From assembly GCF_003173615.1 (NCBI RefSeq), contig NZ_QGNA01000002.1, forward strand, positions 496,001 through 560,000: 64,000 nucleotides of DNA. Direction: 5' to 3'. Both the position numbers and the translations under genes were made by a program. This DNA comes from Falsiroseomonas bella (GTDB lineage Bacteria; Pseudomonadota; Alphaproteobacteria; Acetobacterales; Acetobacteraceae). Shown here one piece after another: positions 16,638 through 24,451 of this stretch. The notes beneath the pieces were generated by a model. That model was given only the letters and a program-made list of their open reading frames with translations. It did no database searches and was not told where the DNA came from. Positions within the stretch are counted from its first letter, which is position 1. Every line of letters starts with the position of its first letter.

Positions 16638-18196
16638 GCGACGTGACGCCCCGCGAATACCACCAGGCCCGCTGGAACGAGCCGGTGGTGATGGAACTCG
16701 GCGCGCCGGGTCGCCGCGGCATCACCTTCGCCGCGCCGGACAGCGCGGCGGCCGTCGGCCCCGCCGCGGACCTGCTGCCGCCGGCGATGCGCCGCAAGTC
16801 GGCGCCCGTCCTGCCGGAGATGACGGAGCACGACACGCTGCGCCACTACGTGCGGCTGTCGCAGCAGGTGCTGGGCATGGTGGGCATCAGCCTCTTCGGC
16901 ACCTGCACCATGAAGTACAACCCGCGCGTCAACGAGGCGCTGGGCCTCCGCCCGCAGATGGCCGAGATCCATCCGCTGCAGGACCCATCCACGCTGCAGG
17001 GGCTGCTGGAGATCGTCTGGAACTTCGAGCAGATCCTGAAGGCGCTCTCCGGCATGGACCGCTTCACCTTCCAGGCGGCGGGCGGCGCGGACGCGGCCTA
17101 CACCCATGTCTGCGTCACGCGCGGCTGGCTGGAGGCGACCGGGCAGCTCGGGCAGCGCGACGAGATCGTCACCTCGATCCAGGCGCATCCCTGCAACCCG
17201 GCGACCGCCGCGGCCGGCGGCTTCAAGGTGATCACGCTGCCGCTCGAGGAGGGCGGCTACCCGAGCGTGGAGGCGCTGAAGGCGGCGATCGGCCCGCGCA
17301 CCGCGGCGCTGATGATCAACAACCCCGACGACATGGGCATCTACAACCCGCACATGAAGGAATGGGTGCGGCTGGTGAAGGAAGCCGGCGGCCTGGCCTT
17401 CTACGACCACGCCAACTTCAACGGCGTGATGGGCAAGATCCGCGCGCGCGACCTGGGCTTCGATGCCTGCATGTTCATGCTGCACAAGACCTTCGGCGGC
17501 CCGAAGGGCGGCGGTGGCCCGGCGACCGGCGCCTATGGCTGCACGGAGGAGCTCGCGCGCTTCCTGCCGAAGCCGATGGTGAACAGGACCGCCTCCGGCT
17601 TCACGCTGGACGTGCCGGAGAACAGCGTGGGCAAAGTGCGGGAGTTCATGGGCAACCTGCACATCGTCATGCGCGCCTATGCCTGGGCGCGCGGGATGGG
17701 CGCGGAGGGCATCAACGAGGCTTCCGACATCTCGGTGCTGGCGAACAACTACATGGAGAAGGGCCTGCTCGCGATCCGCGGCGTGACGAAGAGCCACCCC
17801 GACATCGGTGGCCCGCGCATGGAGATGACGCGCTACTCCCTCGGCACGCTGAAGGAGGAGACGGGCATCGGCGTCGGCGAGGTCGCGAACCGCATGACGG
17901 ACTATGGCGTGGACGCGCCCTGGCTCGCGCATGAGCCGTGGCTTTTCCCGGAACCCTTCACGCCGGAAGCGGGCGAGTTGTGGTCGAAGGAGGACATCGA
18001 CACCTGGGTCGCCGTGGTGCGGAAGGTCTGCGAGGAAGCCTATGCGAATCCCGACCTGGTGAAGTCGGCGCCGCACAACGCCGCCATCGCCAAGGTGCAG
18101 GGCGAGGGCTGCGAGGACCCGGCGCGCTGGGCGACCACCTGGCGGGCCTACCTCCGCAAGCATCGCGGCGGCGCGGCGCAGCAGGCGGCGGAGTGA
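16634..18196 (+). CDS. Glycine decarboxylase P-protein subunit 2-like protein (GcvPB type, divergent)
   Basis: 520 residues; carries the PLP-binding half. The hallmark TCTMKYNPRVNE and the PLP lysine Lys285 in MLHKTFGGPKGGGGP are present. Several positions conserved in GcvPB differ: PHGGGGPG has become PKGGGGPA, SAHGTNPASA has become QAHPCNPATA, and YDGANLNA has become YDHANFNG. It is translationally coupled to subunit 1. I infer a PLP enzyme related to glycine decarboxylase that acts on another amino acid or without a lipoyl partner; canonical glycine cleavage is less likely but not excluded. Confidence 0.82.
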   Translation: MSDVTPREYHQARWNEPVVMELGAPGRRGITFAAPDSAAAVGPAADLLPPAMRRKSAPVLPEMTEHDTLRHYVRLSQQVLGMVGISLFGTCTMKYNPRVNEALGLRPQMAEIHPLQDPSTLQGLLEIVWNFEQILKALSGMDRFTFQAAGGADAAYTHVCVTRGWLEATGQLGQRDEIVTSIQAHPCNPATAAAGGFKVITLPLEEGGYPSVEALKAAIGPRTAALMINNPDDMGIYNPHMKEWVRLVKEAGGLAFYDHANFNGVMGKIRARDLGFDACMFMLHKTFGGPKGGGGPATGAYGCTEELARFLPKPMVNRTASGFTLDVPENSVGKVREFMGNLHIVMRAYAWARGMGAEGINEASDISVLANNYMEKGLLAIRGVTKSHPDIGGPRMEMTRYSLGTLKEETGIGVGEVANRMTDYGVDAPWLAHEPWLFPEPFTPEAGELWSKEDIDTWVAVVRKVCEEAYANPDLVKSAPHNAAIAKVQGEGCEDPARWATTWRAYLRKHRGGAAQQAAE

Positions 18197-19083
18197 GCCA
18201 CCCCAGGCCCTGGGAGTGGCCGGAGGATCGCTGGCGCGGTCTCGTCTCTCGCGTGCGCGCGGGGCGGCGGCTGCGGCCGCGCGAATGGCCCGGCGGCGCG
18301 CGCTGCGCCGTCGCGCTCTCCTTCGACTGCGACCACGAGACCTTCGAGATGGGCGCGGGCGGCGAGGCGATCGGCCGCCTCGCCTGGGGCGAGTTCGGGC
18401 GGCGCGTCGGCGTGCCGCGCATCCTCGCGCTGCTCGAGAAGCACGGTGTGCCGGCCACCTTCTTCTGCCCTGCCGTCGCCGCGCTGATCGGGCCGGATGA
18501 GCCGGCGCGCATCGCAGCCGCGGGCCACGAGATCGGCATCCATGGCTGGATCCACGAGAACACCTCCATCCTCGACGCTGCGAGCGAGCGCGAGCTGATG
18601 CTGCGCGCGCGCGACGCGCTCGCGGGCCTGTCGGGGCGCGAGCCGGTCGGACATCGCGCGGCGCAATGGGACACCAGCCCGAACACGGTCGCGCTCGTGA
18701 AGGAGCTCGGCCTGCTCTACGACAGCAGCCTGATGGCCGATGAGGAACCGTATGAGCTGCTGCTCGACGGCGCGCCGACCGGCGTCGTCGAGATCCCGGT
18801 CGAATGGCTGCGCGACGACGCGGTGTATTTCCTGTTCAACCGCAATCCGGCGACGCGCCCCTACGTCACGCCGGAGGACGTGCTGCGCATCTTCCTGCGT
18901 GAATTCGACGCGGCGTGGGAGGAGGGCAGCGTCTTCCAGCTGGTGATGCATCCCTTCGTCATCGGCTACCGCAGCCGCATCTGGATCCTCGACGAGATCA
19001 TCCGGCACGCGGCCGCCAAGGGCCGCGTCTGGTTCGCCACCCATGCCGACGTCGCGCGCCACGCGCTTGCCCATGCCGCCTGA
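18193..19083 (+). CDS. Polysaccharide deacetylase (NodB-homology) family hydrolase
   Basis: 296 residues. The NodB fold has the metal/catalytic Asp in LSFDCDHETFE and the His pair in GHEIGIHGWIHEN. The segment with FGRRVGVPRILALLEKHGV and ATFFCPAV resembles the PuuE allantoinase/cyclic imidase branch rather than chitin or peptidoglycan deacetylases, so an amide or cyclic amide is a plausible substrate. There is no signal peptide, so it is cytoplasmic, in line with a metabolic role. GTG at 18193 overlaps the stop of the preceding gene (GTGA). Confidence 0.85.
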   Translation: MSHPRPWEWPEDRWRGLVSRVRAGRRLRPREWPGGARCAVALSFDCDHETFEMGAGGEAIGRLAWGEFGRRVGVPRILALLEKHGVPATFFCPAVAALIGPDEPARIAAAGHEIGIHGWIHENTSILDAASERELMLRARDALAGLSGREPVGHRAAQWDTSPNTVALVKELGLLYDSSLMADEEPYELLLDGAPTGVVEIPVEWLRDDAVYFLFNRNPATRPYVTPEDVLRIFLREFDAAWEEGSVFQLVMHPFVIGYRSRIWILDEIIRHAAAKGRVWFATHADVARHALAHAA

Positions 19084-19084
19084 C

Positions 19085-20788
19085 ATGCACCTGACCTGGC
19101 ACGACGCGGATGGCGTCGCGCGCGCGGTGGCGTTCCGCGCCGGGCAGAGCGTCGCGGCCGCGCTGACCTCGGCCGGCATCCGGGAGATGCGCGCGACGCG
19201 GCGCGGCCTGGATGGCGAAGGGCGCGGCCTGTTCTGCGGCATGGGCGTCTGTCAGGACTGCCTGGTGGAGCTCGACGGCACGCCGAATACGCGCGCCTGC
19301 ATGGCCAAGGCGACGCCCGGTCTCGTGGTGCGGCACCAGCCGTTCCCCGGCGTCGCGCGCCTGCCCGCCGGGCCCGTACCGATCCCGGACGACACGCCGC
19401 CGCCTGCGCCCGAAGCGGTGGATCTTCTCGTCCTCGGCGGCGGGGCAGCAGGCCTTTCCGCCGCCATCGCGGCGCGGCGCTGCGGGCTGGACGTGCTGGT
19501 GGTGGAGGAGCGCGCCGCGCTCGGCGGGCAATACTACAAGCAGCCGTCGCCCGGCCTCGACGCACCGCCGCTCGATGCGCAGCATGCGCAGGGCGCGGCG
19601 CTTGCGGCGCAAGCGGAGTCGTCGGGCGCGCGCATCCTGCGCGGCGCGGAACTCTGGGGTGCCTTCGAGCCGGACCGGATCGCGGTGTTCGACGGCGCGC
19701 GCACGCGCCTGCTTGCGCCACGCGCGCTGATCGTCGCATCCGGCGCCTATGAGCGCCCGCATGTCGTGCCGGGCTGGACGCTGCCCGGCGTGATGACGAC
19801 GGGCGCGGCGCAGACGCTGTGGCGCAGCCACCGCGTGCTGCCGGGCCGGCGCGTGCTGGTCGCCGGCAACGGGCCGCTGAACATGCAGGTGGCCTGCGAG
19901 CTGGCGGAAGGCGGCGCCACCCTGGTCGCCGTCGCCGAGGCGGCGCCCGGCCCCGCGACGCGCCTGAAGGATGCGATCGCGATGGCCGTCGCTGATCCGG
20001 CACTGGCCACCAAGGGCGCCCGCTACCTCGCCATGCTCGCGCGGCGCCACGTTCCTCTGCGGCATGGCACGGTGCTGACGCGCATCGCGCGATCCCCGGA
20101 TGGCGCGTTGCGCGTCACGCTCCGCGGCGCGTGGGGCGAGGGCGTGCATGAGACGGATGCCGTTCTGCTCGGCTACGGCTTCCTGCCGAGCCAGGAGACG
20201 CTGCGCGCGCTCGGCGCCGAATGCGTGTTCGACGCGGCGCGTGGCCAGTTCGTGCCGCGGCGCGACGACGCGATGATGACCAGCGTCCCGGGTCTCTACG
20301 CGATCGGCGACTGCGCTGGCCTCGGCGGCGCGCCGGCGGCGCGGGAGGAGGGCGTGATCGCCGCGCTCGCGGCCGCCGAACGGCTGGGACGGACCGTGCC
20401 TGCCGCGATAGCGGCCGAAGGCGACGCCGCGCGACGGCGCCTTGCGCGCCATCGCCGCTTCCAGGCCGCACTGTGGCGGCTTTTCGCCGCGCCGCGCACG
20501 GGGCTTGCGCTGGCCGATCCAGGGACGGTCGTCTGCCGCTGCGAGGAAGTGACCAAGGGCGAGATCGACGCCGCGCTGGCCGATGGCGCACCGCCGCTCG
20601 GCGAGGTGAAGCGGCGCACGCGCTGCGGCATGGGGCGCTGCCAGGGGCGCTACTGCGCGCCGCTGCTGGCCGAGCACCTGGCCGAGACGCAGGGACGACC
20701 GCTGGACGATCGCGCGCTGTTCGCGCCGCGCGCGCCGGTGAAGCCGATCGCCATCGCCGACATCGTCGCGCTCGCCGAGACGCCGTGA
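19085..20788 (+). CDS. Fused [2Fe-2S] / FAD-NAD(P) dehydrogenase large subunit (HcnA-HcnB/OoxA-like), copy 2
   Basis: 567 residues with the same three-part plan as the protein at 12277: an N-terminal [2Fe-2S] domain (Cys51, Cys56, Cys59 in FCGMGVCQDCL, Cys72), a flavoprotein core (LVLGGGAAGLSAA, then AIGDCAGLGG), and a C-terminal BFD-like domain (CRCEEVTKG, RCGMGRCQGRYC). The two copies are clearly homologous but far from identical, so this is an old duplication or two separate acquisitions. ATG at 19085 follows the previous stop directly; ATG at 19073 is an alternative. Its stop overlaps the start of the partner DAO gene by one base. Confidence 0.9.
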   Translation: MHLTWHDADGVARAVAFRAGQSVAAALTSAGIREMRATRRGLDGEGRGLFCGMGVCQDCLVELDGTPNTRACMAKATPGLVVRHQPFPGVARLPAGPVPIPDDTPPPAPEAVDLLVLGGGAAGLSAAIAARRCGLDVLVVEERAALGGQYYKQPSPGLDAPPLDAQHAQGAALAAQAESSGARILRGAELWGAFEPDRIAVFDGARTRLLAPRALIVASGAYERPHVVPGWTLPGVMTTGAAQTLWRSHRVLPGRRVLVAGNGPLNMQVACELAEGGATLVAVAEAAPGPATRLKDAIAMAVADPALATKGARYLAMLARRHVPLRHGTVLTRIARSPDGALRVTLRGAWGEGVHETDAVLLGYGFLPSQETLRALGAECVFDAARGQFVPRRDDAMMTSVPGLYAIGDCAGLGGAPAAREEGVIAALAAAERLGRTVPAAIAAEGDAARRRLARHRRFQAALWRLFAAPRTGLALADPGTVVCRCEEVTKGEIDAALADGAPPLGEVKRRTRCGMGRCQGRYCAPLLAEHLAETQGRPLDDRALFAPRAPVKPIAIADIVALAETP

Positions 20789-21936
20789 TGATGCCGCGCG
20801 AGGCCGAGATCGCCATCATCGGCGCCGGCATCGTCGGCCTGTGCGCGGCGCTGGAACTGGCGCGCGACGGTGCGGAGGTGGTGGTGCTGGACGACGCCGC
20901 GCGGCATGCCGGCACCGTGGCGAATGCCGGCAGCCTGCATGTGCAGATGCAGAGCCGGTTCATCCGCATGTATCCCGACCAGGTGCCGGGGCTGGAGCGG
21001 TCGCTGCCGCTCTACGTTGCCGCGGCGCGGCGCTGGGCGGAGCTGGAAGCGGAGCTCGGAACGGGCTTCGAGCTGAAGGCCAGTGGCGGGCTGATGGTGG
21101 CGGAGACGCCCGAATCCTACGAATTCCTCGCCCGCAAATGCGAGCGAGAGAACCGGCTTGGCCTGACGGTAGAGATGCTGGGCCGCGCCGAGCTGGCGCG
21201 CATCGCGCCCTATCTGGGAGAGGCGGTGATTGGCGCGGAGTTCTGCGCCGAGGAAGGCAAGCTGAACCCGCTGCTCGCGAACCAGGCGGTGCGCCGCGCG
21301 CTGCTCGCCGTCGGCGGCCTGCTGCTGCCCGAATCGCGCGTGGCGCGGATCGAGCGCGACGGCGCGGCCTGGCTGCTGCACCATGCCGGCGGAACGCTGC
21401 GCGCGGGGCGCGTGGTGATCGCGGCCGGTGCCGGCACCGGCGCGCTGCTGGCGCCGCTGGGCCTCGATGTGCCGACGGTGGCGGAGCCGCTGCACATGAA
21501 CGTGACGGAGGCGACGGCGCCGCTGATCGGCCATCTGGTGCAGCATGCGGAGCGGATGATCACGCTGAAGCAGCTCGCTGCCGGGCAATGCGTCATCGGC
21601 GGCGGCTGGCCGGCGCGACTCGCCGGAGCCGAGCAGCATCCGACGGTCGAGGCATCGAGCCTGATCGGCAATCTGCGCCTGGCGAGCCACATCGTGCCGC
21701 GACTTGCGCGGCTGCGCCTGATCCGTACCTGGGCTGGCGTGAACACCACCTGTGACGGCCAAAACATCCTGGGTGAGGCGCCGGGACTGCCGGGCCTGTT
21801 CCTCGCCGTGCCGGGCGATGCCGGCTACACGCTCGGGCCGCTGGTCGGGCGGCTTGCCGCGGCGGCGCTGCAGGGGCGCGACGGCGGCTTCGACATCGCG
21901 CCCTTCTCCGCCGCTCGGTTCCGCGCCGCAGCCTGA
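20788..21936 (+). CDS. FAD-dependent oxidoreductase, DAO family (small catalytic subunit type), copy 2
   Basis: 382 residues; paralogue of the oxidase at 10056-11207. FAD fold EIAIIGAGIVGLCAA at the N-terminus, then GTVANAGSLHVQ, and VIGGGWPARL in the substrate domain. Overlapping ATGATG/TGA with copy 2 of the large subunit shows the two are made together, so they most likely form one dehydrogenase complex. Last gene of the operon; an inverted repeat at 22041-22062 separates it from the convergent IclR gene. Confidence 0.9.
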   Translation: MMPREAEIAIIGAGIVGLCAALELARDGAEVVVLDDAARHAGTVANAGSLHVQMQSRFIRMYPDQVPGLERSLPLYVAAARRWAELEAELGTGFELKASGGLMVAETPESYEFLARKCERENRLGLTVEMLGRAELARIAPYLGEAVIGAEFCAEEGKLNPLLANQAVRRALLAVGGLLLPESRVARIERDGAAWLLHHAGGTLRAGRVVIAAGAGTGALLAPLGLDVPTVAEPLHMNVTEATAPLIGHLVQHAERMITLKQLAAGQCVIGGGWPARLAGAEQHPTVEASSLIGNLRLASHIVPRLARLRLIRTWAGVNTTCDGQNILGEAPGLPGLFLAVPGDAGYTLGPLVGRLAAAALQGRDGGFDIAPFSAARFRAAA

Positions 21937-22040
21937 TAGCGAGCAGCGTTGGTGGTGATCCGATGGCGGATGGCGCCCTTGGCCCCGGCCGAGGCCGCGA
22001 GCGCGGCCCGCCGCCAGTGCGACGGCCGGCGCTTGAGGCG

Positions 22041-22062
22041 CGTGAATGTGTCAACATTCACG
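22041..22062. terminator. Perfect 9-bp inverted repeat between convergent genes
   Basis: CGTGAATGT, a four-base loop GTCA, then ACATTCACG. It sits between the ends of the DAO gene (21936) and the IclR gene (22077). The position suits a bidirectional transcription stop, but there is no T-run on either strand, so it could instead be a protein-binding palindrome. Confidence 0.45.
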
Positions 22063-22076
22063 CCGCTGGGTCTAAC

Positions 22077-22919
22077 CTATTCGATCGCGGCCTGGATGCG
22101 CGACGCGGCCTCCAGCAGCTCACCGAGGAAGCGCGTGCGCAGCTCCTCCAGCGAGACGCGGGAGGTCGGGCCGCAGACATTGATCGCGCCCACCGTCACG
22201 CCGCCGCGCCCGCGGAGCGGCACGGACAGCGAGCGAAGGCCGAGCTCAAGCTCCTCGTCCACGATGGACCAGCCCTGGCGCCGCGCCTGCTCCACCGCGT
22301 CCAGCAGCTTGCCCTTCGCGGTCACGGTCTTCGGCGTGCGTGACTCCGGCTTGCCTGCCGCGAGGACGCGCTCTGCCGCGGCGGGCGTCAGCCCGGCGAG
22401 CAGGACGCGACCGACCGAAGTGCAATACGCCGGCGTGCGGCTGCCGACGCGGAGATCCACGTTGATCAGATGCCGGGAGCTGGGGATGTGGAGGACGTAG
22501 AGCACCTCCGCGCCGTCGAGCACGGCGCCGTAGCAGGATTCGCCGAGTTTCTCTGACAGCGCCTCCAGCACCGGCCGCGCGACGTCCCACACCGAGGAGC
22601 CGGCCATCACCGCATGGCCGAGCTCGAGCAGACGCGGCGTGAGGGCGAAGCGCTTGCCGTCGGTCTCGGCGTAGCCCGCATGGACCAGCGTGAGCAGGAA
22701 GCGCCGTGCGCTGGCGCGGGTGAGGCCGGCATATTCGGCGACCTCGCTCAGCGTCATGCGAGGCCGTTCGCGGCGGAAGGCCTTCAGCACCTCGAAAAGG
22801 CGCAGCACGGAATGGACCAGCTCGCGGTCGGCACCCGCGCGCAGATCGGTTTCCAGCTCCTCGGCCAGGAGGGATGTGGCTTCCTCCTCATGGCGTCGCG
22901 GCGCCTTGTCGTGCTCCAT
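22077..22919 (-). CDS. IclR family transcriptional regulator
   Basis: 280 residues. A winged helix-turn-helix spans roughly residues 35-95 (LVHSVLRLFEVLKAF, then MTLSEVAEYAGLTRASARR), followed by the IclR effector domain (HLINVDLRVGSRTPAYCTSVGRVLLA). The GSRTP.YCTS.GRVLLA pattern is that of the PcaR/PobR branch. It is divergent from the sugar-type ABC operon at 23105, and palindromes with GTTCGC/GCGAAC in the gap are likely operators. It probably controls that operon in response to a sugar acid or aromatic acid. ATG at 22919 was chosen because upstream sequence is the divergent promoter region. Confidence 0.9.
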   Translation of the reverse strand: MEHDKAPRRHEEEATSLLAEELETDLRAGADRELVHSVLRLFEVLKAFRRERPRMTLSEVAEYAGLTRASARRFLLTLVHAGYAETDGKRFALTPRLLELGHAVMAGSSVWDVARPVLEALSEKLGESCYGAVLDGAEVLYVLHIPSSRHLINVDLRVGSRTPAYCTSVGRVLLAGLTPAAAERVLAAGKPESRTPKTVTAKGKLLDAVEQARRQGWSIVDEELELGLRSLSVPLRGRGGVTVGAINVCGPTSRVSLEELRTRFLGELLEAASRIQAAIE

Positions 22920-22959
22920 CGTCGGCAATGTCCCGTGTCCCCCGCCGATCCTGTCGCGC

Positions 22960-22974
22960 GTTCGCGCTGCGAAC
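22960..22974. promoter_or_regulatory. Candidate IclR operator 1
   Basis: GTTCGC-GCT-GCGAAC is a perfect 6+3+6 palindrome 41 bases upstream of the iclR-type start. Palindromes of the TTCGC/GCGAA kind are common operators of IclR regulators. A related partial copy, TTTCGCGAAC, lies near 22997-23010. Confidence 0.55.
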
Positions 22975-23043
22975 AAGAGGGGCGAGGCGATGCGGGTTTC
23001 GCGAACAACCCTCTTGCCGGCCAGCGCATCCTCCTGTTCACTC

Positions 23044-23061
23044 TGCGAAATCGTGTTCGCA
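23044..23061. promoter_or_regulatory. Candidate IclR operator 2
   Basis: TGCGAA-ATCGTG-TTCGCA, a 6+6+6 inverted repeat 43 bases before the ABC binding-protein start, built from the same half-site as the palindrome at 22960-22974. Its position would let the regulator act on the transporter promoter. Confidence 0.5.
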
Positions 23062-23104
23062 TGACAGCACAGTCCGGAAGCAGGGACGAGACGGGAGAGA
23101 AGGC

Positions 23105-24433
23105 ATGTCCGATCGCAACATGACGGTGCTCGGCCGTCGCACGCTTCTGGGCGGCACTGCCGCGCTGGGGCTGGGCACGCCGATGCTCGCGCGTGCGCAG
23201 GCGCAGACCACCATCCGCTGGTGGTCGCCGCAGACCGCGCCGGCGCAGCGTGAAGCCTACAATTTCCAGATCCGCGCCTTCGAGCAGGCGAATCCCGGCG
23301 TCCGCGTCGTGTTCGAGGCGACCAGCGACGAGGGCTATCCGGCGCAGATGGCCGCTGCCTTCGCCTCGCAGCAGGTGCCGAGCGTGGTGACGCACCTGCC
23401 ATCCTTCGCTCTCGCGACCTACTGGCAGAACGGCCTTCTCGAGCCGATGAACGACGTGATTCAGGCGGTCGGACCGCAGAACTACTACGAGGGCGCAAAC
23501 CGCATCTACGAAATCACGCCTGGCCAGTATTGCGGCACCGGCATCGGCAACTCGGCGGCCAACATGCTGTGGCTGCGCGCCGACCTGATGCAGGCGGCCG
23601 GCATCTCCGCCCCGCCCCGCACCTGGGACCAGCTGCGCGACGCCTGCCGCCGCATGCAGGGCCGCGGCGTGTTCGGCGCACCGCTGCCCTATGGCCGGAA
23701 CTCCATGACCAGCCTGATCTTCATCTGCTTCGTGCATGGCGCGGGCGGGCAGATCTTCACGCCCGACCTGCAGGTGGCGGTGGACAGCGACGCGTTCCGC
23801 AATGCGCTGGAATTCTACAAGTCCATGCGGGAGCTCTGCCCGCCCGGCGCGACCGGCTATTCCTGGGGCGAGAGCCTGACGGCCTTCGTCTCCGGTGCGA
23901 CGGCGACGGGCATCTACACCGGCCGCGTGCTGGCGAACGTCGCGGCGCAGAACCCGCGCATCGCCGACCACATCTCCTGCCACCGCTATCCGACGATCTC
24001 GGCGGATATCGCGCACTGGACCTTCAACGACTTCCCCTCCGTGATGATCCCGAAGGTCGCGCCGAACATGGATCTGGCGAAGCGCTTCGCCGCGCATCTC
24101 TTCCAGCCGGAAGGCTACATCCGCCAGCTGCATGCGGCGCCGGGCCATGTGCTGCCGGTCCTGAAGACGATCTCCGCGATGCCGCAGTATCAGGACAACG
24201 CGATCATCAACAAGTATCGCGCCATGGTGGACCTGATGTCGGAAAGCGCCGCGGCCGGCCATAACCTCGGCTGGGAGACGCCGCGCCACAAGCCGAACAC
24301 CCGCGCCGGCGCGATCATCGCCAGCCACGCCCTGTCGGAGGCGGTGCAGCGTTACGTGATCAACAACGAGCCGATGGCGCAGGTGGTCTCCGTCACCGCC
24401 CAGCGGCTCGAGCAGCTGATGCGCGCGTCCTGA
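23105..24433 (+). CDS. Extracellular solute-binding protein, family 1 (CUT1 sugar ABC transporter)
   Basis: 442 residues. A twin-arginine-type leader (LGRRTLLGGTAALGLG, cleavage near ARAQ) precedes a family 1 binding fold that starts TTIRWWSPQT and includes FEQANPGVRVVFEA and GIYTGRVLANVA. It delivers a sugar or sugar derivative to the permeases encoded just downstream. The ATG at 23105 follows a GGAGAGAAGGC stretch; open frame upstream of it is intergenic. First gene of the operon. Confidence 0.92.
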   Translation: MSDRNMTVLGRRTLLGGTAALGLGTPMLARAQAQTTIRWWSPQTAPAQREAYNFQIRAFEQANPGVRVVFEATSDEGYPAQMAAAFASQQVPSVVTHLPSFALATYWQNGLLEPMNDVIQAVGPQNYYEGANRIYEITPGQYCGTGIGNSAANMLWLRADLMQAAGISAPPRTWDQLRDACRRMQGRGVFGAPLPYGRNSMTSLIFICFVHGAGGQIFTPDLQVAVDSDAFRNALEFYKSMRELCPPGATGYSWGESLTAFVSGATATGIYTGRVLANVAAQNPRIADHISCHRYPTISADIAHWTFNDFPSVMIPKVAPNMDLAKRFAAHLFQPEGYIRQLHAAPGHVLPVLKTISAMPQYQDNAIINKYRAMVDLMSESAAAGHNLGWETPRHKPNTRAGAIIASHALSEAVQRYVINNEPMAQVVSVTAQRLEQLMRAS

Positions 24434-24451
24434 TCGGGGCGGAGCGGCAGG

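Noticed and set aside
15246-18196. Ordinary glycine cleavage system
   Set aside because: No gcvH, gcvT or lpd nearby and several altered active-site motifs; kept as a P-protein-like pair only.
12277-21936. Hydrogen cyanide synthase (hcnABC) assignment
   Set aside because: The same protein families serve opine, D-amino acid and hydroxyproline dehydrogenases. The fused domain plan and the neighbours (DapA-family, TRAP, PLP enzyme) point to catabolism rather than cyanide production.
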